Below are positions 57,870 through 64,000 of a stretch of DNA of 64,000 nucleotides, one piece after another. Numbering within the stretch: position 1 is the stretch's first letter; every line of letters starts with the position of its first letter. Source of the stretch: Welwitschia mirabilis. Taxonomy: Eukaryota > Gnetophyta > Gnetopsida > Welwitschiales. The position numbers were made by a program, and so were the translations under genes. The notes under the pieces are model-generated. The model saw only the letters and a program-made list of their open reading frames with translations. It searched no databases and was not told where the DNA came from. The stretch is taken from the NCBI GenBank assembly GCA_051453625.1, contig JBOZIK010000001.1, positions 259,244,651-259,308,650 of the forward strand. The letters are read 5' to 3'.

Positions 57870-58745
57870 CATATAGTAGATGAACTTTAGGATAGAAGGA
57901 ATGAAAAAGATATAACTAGAAAGTTATTGATGTAATCTAGATGTACAAACCTCTAATATTTAAAGGATCTAATAATGCATCTAAAGTAAAAGCATGATTA
58001 GTTTCTATAAGTAAGGAATTAACATTATTCAATTTTACATCAAAACAAAAAGTCATTCTAGTTGTACACCAACTTAAGAAGAATGTAGTGCTATGGTGGG
58101 ACATGAAAAAAGTACAATTCACTTCTCCTAATCATCTATTCTAGAAGGACTTCAAAGGATGATTTTAAGATAGGTACATATATGAATATTATAAAAATGC
58201 TATTGTAAAAGAATATTACAAACTTAATTAGGGATCAATGCCAATTGGCATATACAAAAACAAGTTTATACAATTACTAAGATATGTACCAAAGATAGCT
58301 AGCACAAAAGAGGTAAAGATATAGAAGGTGATAGCTATACTACATGCTATGATTCAAAAACAAGTTAAATTGTTTCAACCAAGAACATTTACAAAGGTCT
58401 TGAAAAAGGTAAGATTTGCTAAAGAGTTATTTGGTAATAGTAGAAATTTTAGAAACAAATGAAGTTATTCACAGGACTAAAGAGAAACTCAAGTTAAGAA
58501 AAGGTCTTTCNNNNNNNNNNNNNNNNNNNNNNNNNNNNNNNNNNNNNNNNNNNNNNNNNNNNNNNNNNNNNNNNNNNNNNNNNNNNNNNNNNNNNNNNNN
58601 NNNNNNNNNNNNNNNNNNNNNNNNNNNNNNNNNNNNNNNNNNNNNNNNNNNNNNNNNNNNNNNNNNNNNNNNNAGGATCTCATTTAATGAAAAATTGTTT
58701 AAATAAGAATAATTAATAATAAGGCACAATTGATGTTAATAAGCT
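57870..58745 (+). pseudogene. Tekay-like gag remnant, copy 2
   Basis: It aligns with copy 1 (35390-36260): the LWWDMKKVQF-type block at about 58092, KQVKLFQPRTFTKVLKKVRF at about 58360-58420. The zinc-knuckle end SHLMKNC lies after a 163-N gap, with the final Cys kept, unlike copy 1. Frames shift often. Confidence 0.75.
58511..58673. other. Assembly gap (163 N)
   Basis: 163 N in the gag of Tekay-like copy 2. Frames crossing it are artefacts. Confidence 0.99.
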
Positions 58746-60130
58746 TTATGCATCAATATCTAAGAAGAGTGCCTTTCCCTCAGTAACCATGAAAAATACA
58801 AATATTTTATTCCTTGTCTATGTTAAAATTTTATTATATTTAGAGTGAAAAATATTTTATATTCTTTTATATCTTAGAAGTTATCCACAGAATTATGTAC
58901 TAAAAATAATTTATTAGTGTAATAGTGGATCTTATAGGTAATAGTACAATTAGAGCTCTTGTAAAGAATCCTATATGCAATGTTATTATTAGGGAACATG
59001 TTTTTTAAGCATTATTTCTGATTTTGGAATTTGGATATTTTTATGTTATTTTAGGCATGAATTGACTATAGGAAAATAGAGCTTAAATATTTTAGGCAAA
59101 TCCCCATGTTAAGAACAAGTGGTGAGATAGTTTAACTAATCATCGCCTCTAACCCTGCCATCAAAGGATTAATACGTAAAAAGCAAATGATAAAAGAAAT
59201 TAAGAGGAAGAGAACTTTTGAAATAGTTTAGTTATTATTTTCTCTCTAATCTCAAATTAAAATTTCAAACATACTACTAGTAAAAGAATAGATAGATTTA
59301 TTTCTTGAAGAGTTACTAGACTAGCCACCAAGCAAAAATGAAGATTTTAGTATATCTTCTAAACTAGGAGCTAAATCCATATCAAAAACACCTTACAAAA
59401 TATCTCCTATTGATATAGTAGAATTAAAAACTCAAAGAATTACACTATTAGATAAGGAATTAATTAGGTCAAGCATATAATTAGGAAATGCACTAATGCT
59501 TTTTATCAAAAAGAAGGATGGTAGCTTAAGACTTTGTGTGAACTATAGGATGTTAAATAAAGTTACTATTAGGAATAGCTACTCCTTATCTAAGATATAT
59601 GATTTTTTTAATGAAATTAACTATGCAAAATTCTCTTCCATAATTGATCTTAAGTATAGATATCATCAGCTTAGAATCAAGAAAGAAGATATCTATAAAA
59701 CAAGCTTTAGAATAAGGTATGAGTATTATTAATTTAGAGTAGTTTTATTTGGTCTTACAATGCATAGATATCATTATGGTAGTGATGAATAATATATTCA
59801 GATATTATTTAGATATCTCATTATAGTTTTCATTGGTGATGTCTTGGTGTATTTTCCAACTAAGAAAGCTTATAATAACATTTAAAAATAGTGTTGAATA
59901 CCTTATGAATAAATAAATTCTATGCTAATATTAATCGGTATGAGTTCTAGCTATCTAAAGTTAAATTCTTAGGTTATGTAATTATAGAAGAAGGTATCAA
60001 TGTGGTTGATGATTGGATCTAAGCTATTATAGATTGGCCTAATGCCAAATTAGTAATGAAAGTAAGAAGCTTTATTAGCCTTACAAGATAGTATAAAAGA
60101 CTTATTAAAGACTTTTCTAAGGTAGCTTCT
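58746..60130 (+). pseudogene. Tekay-like protease and RT remnant, copy 2
   Basis: VILGMN at about 59047 is the protease-linker motif. The open stretch 59496-59732 holds MLFIKKKDGSLRLCVNYRML, then NKVTIRNSYSLSKI and KFSSIIDLKYRYHQLRIKKE, DIYKTSFRIRYEYY. These are RT blocks from fingers to palm, kept far better than in copy 1. The active site is FIGDVLVY (about 59830) with Gly for the first Asp. A LGYVI block at about 59970 and MKVRSFISL-type sequence end the domain. Confidence 0.88.
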
Positions 60131-60610
60131 TTATTAAACTCCTTATTAAATAAGATCAAGAAATCTAAATGGATGAGATAATGTAAAGAAGCATTTTAGA
60201 CATTAAAATCAAATCTTGTTTTAGAACTAGTTTTGAAAATGCTAGAATCATGGAAACATTACATAATTCACATAGATGCCTCTGGTGAAGAATTAGGAGA
60301 ATTATTAATATAAGAAGGTAAAGTGATAGCATATGCATCTAGGTAGTTAAAGAATCTTAAGAAACATTAACCTTTTCATGACTTGGAACTAATAACAACT
60401 ATACATGTATTAAAGAATTGGAAATACTATATTTTTTTTTTGAATAGATAGAAGTTTGAATTGATCATAAGAGATTAAAGTATATTCACACATAACCTAA
60501 TCTAAATCTTAGGCAAAGAAGGTGGATAGAATTTTTACAATATTATGATTTAATTGTGAACTATCACGTCAAAAAGGAAAATGTTGTTACAGATGCCTTA
60601 AGTTAAAGAA
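60131..60610 (+). pseudogene. Tekay-like RNase H remnant, copy 2
   Basis: HIDASGEELGELL (about 60264) keeps the first catalytic Asp. EGKVIAYAS and HDLEL (about 60317-60390) follow, then [20 protein letters not shown] and ENVVTDALS (about 60510-60603), the end of RNase H. Several stops. Confidence 0.85.
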
Positions 60611-62032
60611 GGCATGTACTTTATAATTTAAGAGTAGATAGTCATTTACAACAGATGATTTATAAATCACAAAAAATTACCCCCTATGCAAGAGAATTAG
60701 AAAAAAGGGAACGGAAGGATTTAGAAATTTAAAACACTATTTAATATGCTATTTGAAGAGTTTTGTGATACCTAATATAGTAAGAATTAGACACATAATC
60801 TTTAAAGAGTTCCATGAAACTAAATATGCTATTAACCCAAAGTTAATAAGATGTACAAGAATATCAATAGTACTATTAGTGGCTGAAAATGAAGTTAAAA
60901 ATACCTAATTAGATAACTAATTATACAACTTATCAATAAGTTAAGGCAGAGCATAAATGCCTTGCTAGACTCCTGTATCCTAATAATATTTTAGAATGAG
61001 TGGTGTACGATAGAAATGGATCTTATAGGTTTTCATAGGATCAAGGAAGAATATGATTCTATGTTGAATATAGTAGATCATTTAACTAATAGTACATATT
61101 CTTATTTAGTAAAGACTATATTATTAAGCTTTATGTAGTTCTTAAGGTAATAATCTTTGACTAAAATAGAAAATTTGCATCTAGGTTTAGGACATATTTT
61201 CATGAGGAGTTAGGCATGAAACTAAATTTGAGTATAGTTTTTCATCCTTAAGTTGATGGATAAACTAAAATAACTAATTAGATATTAAAAGACTTGTTAA
61301 GATTATTTATATTAAATTTTGAAGAATCTTGGTTCAATCATTTTCCTCTTATGGAATTTACTTATAATAATAGTTACTAAGGATTACGATTTATATGGAA
61401 GAATATGTAGAACTATAGTTTTTTAGTTTAATGTAATAGATAAGAGGATACTATGAGTTTTATCTACTCGACACCTAAAATATAAGGTTAGGAAAATTAG
61501 AAAAACACTTCAAATAGTTAAGGATAGATAGGTAAAATATGAAAATTAACATAAAAGAAATGTAGAATTTTAGAAAGGATATCATGTATTTGATAAATGT
61601 TCCCTATTTAAAGAAGTTTTTATACTTGGTAAGAAAGGTAAACTAGCACCAAGATTTATAATACCATATCGTATCTCTAGAAGAATTGGACCCATATCAT
61701 ATGAATTAGCTGTACCATCATAGTCATCCATGTTGCATAATGATTTTCATGTATCATTATTGAGGAAATGTATTTCCAATGGAACCAAGGTTATTCTAGT
61801 TCAAGATGGAACTATCCTTCTTAATTACACCATAAAAAATCAACCAATTAAGCTATTAGATCAAAAGAAAATAGTACTAAGAGGGAAGATAATTAAGTTT
61901 TATAAATTTTAATGCTCAAATCAAAAAGAAGACTAGGTAACATTGGAATTTAAAAATGACACCTTGTGATGGGGACCTAAATTATTAATATGCTTCTAAG
62001 AAGGAAACCTCTTATGAGGTGGAGAAATATCA
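60611..62032 (+). pseudogene. Tekay-like integrase and chromodomain-like end, copy 2
   Basis: Zinc-domain blocks (FKEFHETKYAI, about 60805) and core fragments near 61010-61240 are recognisable only beside copy 1. The C-terminal open stretch 61730-61912 reads MLHNDFHVSLLRKCISNGTK, then VILVQDGTILLNYTIKNQPI and KLLDQKKIVLRGKIIKF, the linker and chromodomain-like end, matching 39430-39560. A CCTCTTATGAGG near-palindrome and the purine tract GTGGAGAAATATCA close the region at 62032. Confidence 0.8.
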
Positions 62033-62439
62033 TGTCCAAACTTTTAAGGTTTAAGACCTAGTCTAAAAATTTAATTTAATAAAATTTTATTGATATGAGA
62101 TCCTTAAGTTAAGTTAGTTACTGTACTTATTTATCTTGTAATTGAGATATAGTTATATTATGAAATATTTTATCATAATTTTTATTCCTTTCAATTTGTA
62201 ATAATATCCTTATTGTGTATTATTTATGATCATTAGTGGCCTTGTTAGTGGTCATGTTAGTGGCTAAATTAGTGGTTATATTAGTGATTTCATTAATATT
62301 AACTTTCTTATGTAACTATTACTCTATCTTTTATTTTGGAAAATATGTTTTGAGGTTGTTCATCCTAATTCCTTATTTAATTAAATTAATTACTCATTCT
62401 GATAAGATATTATGCATCCAATTGCTTAGCAAGGTAATG

Positions 62440-62580
62440 AAATCCCCATCAATTCATCCACCTTCATCACTTCCATGAGTTATACCACTTCCATCACTTC
62501 CATCAGTGTTATTACTTCATTCATTTCTATCACTGTCATCACTTCGACCACTTCCACCACCTTTATCACTCTCTTTTATC
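62440..62580 (+). repeat. Degenerate (ACTTCCATC/ACC)n simple repeat in LTR
   Basis: Runs of ACTTCCATCACTTCCATCA and CCACTTCCACCACC type. Equivalent tracts lie at 31840-31910 and 40100-40225 in LTR 1 and LTR 2, with differing lengths. Confidence 0.75.
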
Positions 62581-63644
62581 ATGAGCTCTTCACATTGTAC
62601 ATACTCTACTATGAATAGGGCCTTCTTTTCCTCATATTTTTTATCTTAATAAATCTCTTACTATTGAATCTTGTGTCATTAGTCTTAAATCTTAGAAAAG
62701 ACTTGGAGCTTTAAAGCCTTGGAATCTCTAGAAGTTCATGAATATTTATTTAATTTTGGTTATGATTTTTTATTCTTTCATTTTATTCTTATATAGTTAA
62801 TGTTTTAAGCCTATTTCTTATATGATTATTTACTTATTTCTTGTATTGTCTTCCATTTTTCATGTTTGCATCCCTTAAAAGCTTGGTTATTTCATATATT
62901 TTAGAAAGATTGTAAAGTTCTATTCATAAATTGTCCATCATGCATCACATTTTTATTAGGATTTTTCCATCTCAACCCTTTCCATAATTATTTGATATAG
63001 TGATCATTTGTTAATATATAATTGATACTCTAGATTACTAAAAAGAAAATTTTCCTAGAGAGTTAAGGAATAAAAAAGATCCTCTTTAGGTGTATTAATT
63101 GATTTCCAATAGCTCCTCTAAAACATAAAGCGGTAAGTTGTCCCCTCTAGATATGTGTGCATCCAAATTTTCATAAATTCATATGAGGTTTTAATAACAT
63201 TTGATTATCTTAAGAATTCCTATTCTATGCTTGAAACTTCCCTTCACCATCAAAGCCCTGTCATTGATCATGCTGAGAACTGTGAAGGTCATAGTTCACA
63301 CACCATGCTTGCATGAATGAGTCAACTATTATAGTTTGGATTAAATGCTATTTTCATTCTTGTTGTTTAGATGCATGTATTAGTTTAAGGATCTTGGATG
63401 TGCTGAATAAATTGTATTATTTATGTGAACATGAAATTTGTATTAAAATTTATTAAAAGAACTGATATGGATATTTTTTGCATTTTATTTAGTCATTCTA
63501 TTTGAGAATTATAATTATTTTTCATGCATTTATCTTATAGATAATGAAATTTGGTTTTATTATCATATTGGAATAGTAGATAAATTCTAATTTTTATGAA
63601 TTACCATATATTTTATGCATTTATTATTTATTTTTCAAGTTGAA

Positions 63645-63715
63645 CGTTAGCACAATTGGTAAAATCATTAGGATGCTAAGAAAAGGATTGAGAATTTGAT
63701 TTTAGATAAGTGATA
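63645..63715 (+). other. tRNA-Ala-like module in LTR 3
   Basis: AATTGGTAAAATC (D-arm-like), TTAGGAT (TTAGCAT in the other LTRs) and GAATTTGATTTTAG (B-box position). It is the most decayed copy of the module. Confidence 0.4.
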
Positions 63716-63830
63716 TCACATTTTTATTGAAAAGATAAAAGAGTTCTAATATCATTTAATTCTATTAAGACTTAATAAAATAGAATGTACTTGAAAGGGG
63801 TCATGAGAAGCCATTTTATAATGATAAAAT

Positions 63831-63898
63831 ATCATTACTAATACTTGATCTCATTACCCTTTATGTTTCATAGTAGACTCATAACCATTAACATAGAT
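63831..63898 (-). other. tRNA-Phe-like module in LTR 3
   Basis: Same place and orientation as 33137-33205. On the minus strand it reads ATGGTTATGAGTCTACTATG, then AAACATAAAGGGTAATGAGATCAAGT (given in two parts), with GAA at the anticodon position. Confidence 0.4.
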
Positions 63899-64000
63899 CA
63901 AACATTGTGACTGTAATGCCTCCATATCATAAGTTACTATGCTATTAATAATAGGCCTTTTATAAATCATTCTTTCTTTCTCTTCTACTCTCTCTCTCTC

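Larger units (their letters stand above)
31422..64000 (+). mobile_element. Tekay-like gypsy array: LTR-internal-LTR-internal-LTR
   Basis: Three LTRs (31422-35224; 39695-43317 plus 57486-57723; 62033 to beyond the window) alternate with two internal regions (35225-39694 and 57724-62032), all in the same orientation. LTR length near 3.8 kb, the iMet primer site and the chromodomain-like C-terminus of integrase fit the Tekay/Del clade of chromoviruses. The two internal regions are clearly homologous but have different deletions. One LTR between two internal regions, in place of two, points to unequal recombination. The middle LTR hosts the SIRE-like insertion at 43318-57480. The right end lies outside the window. 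Confidence 0.88.
62033..64000 (+). repeat. Tekay-like LTR 3, cut by window end
   Basis: It starts TGTCCAAACTTTTAAGG, the best kept start of the three LTRs, and follows LTR 1 for 1968 bases. tRNA-like modules lie at 63645-63715 (+) and 63831-63898 (-). A (CT)n tract reaches the last base (63983-64000). Confidence 0.88.

Noticed and set aside
58416-58729. Open frames across the 163-N gap
   Set aside because: Same artefact. The flanks are gag of Tekay-like copy 2.

Overview
This window is a strongly AT-rich stretch of plant nuclear DNA made almost entirely of dead, nested retrotransposons. I found no host gene, no intact transposon gene, no CRISPR array and no bacterial-type feature. The plant call rests on the lineages recognised by motif: Athila-type Ty3/gypsy with a tRNA-Asp-like primer site, Tekay-like chromodomain gypsy with LTRs near 3.8 kb, SIRE/Maximus-type copia with an extra 3' ORF, and an L1-like LINE. 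I cannot name the species. All reading frames are riddled with stops, mostly where Gln, Trp or Arg codons are expected, and CG is rare. That is the signature of long cytosine methylation and deamination.

Layout. 1-1008: 3' end of a copia pol (+), then its tail with a TAGACATCT motif cluster. 1620-2900 and about 3840-4033: LTR copies of the Athila-like family (-). 4118-about 6600: LINE (+). 6805-about 10450: deleted copia (-), keeping gag and the RNase H tail. 11291-11683: solo LTR with TATCA target-site duplication. 12151-30685: one Athila-like element (+, duplication ATCAT) whose 3' LTR is split by a second, pol-less element of the same family in reverse orientation (24706-30266, duplication GTGAT). 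31422-64000: a Tekay-like array reading LTR-internal-LTR-internal-LTR. Its middle LTR is split by a SIRE-like copia (43318-57480), which is itself split by a reverse, gag-only SIRE-like element (50327-55815, duplication GTAGA).

The insertion order follows from the nesting. On the left: Athila (+), then Athila (-). On the right: Tekay dimer, then SIRE (+), then SIRE (-). The two reverse elements keep gag, primer site and LTRs but have lost polymerase genes, so they look like non-autonomous derivatives that relied on relatives.

The observations most worth following up are three tRNA-like modules inside the Tekay-type LTR, seen in two or three LTR copies each, the dimeric Tekay array, and the long inverted LTR repeats made by the Athila-in-Athila insertion. 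All identity judgements are by eye. Seven runs of N interrupt the sequence, and two of them sit where LTR sequence repeats itself, so the assembly there is doubtful.
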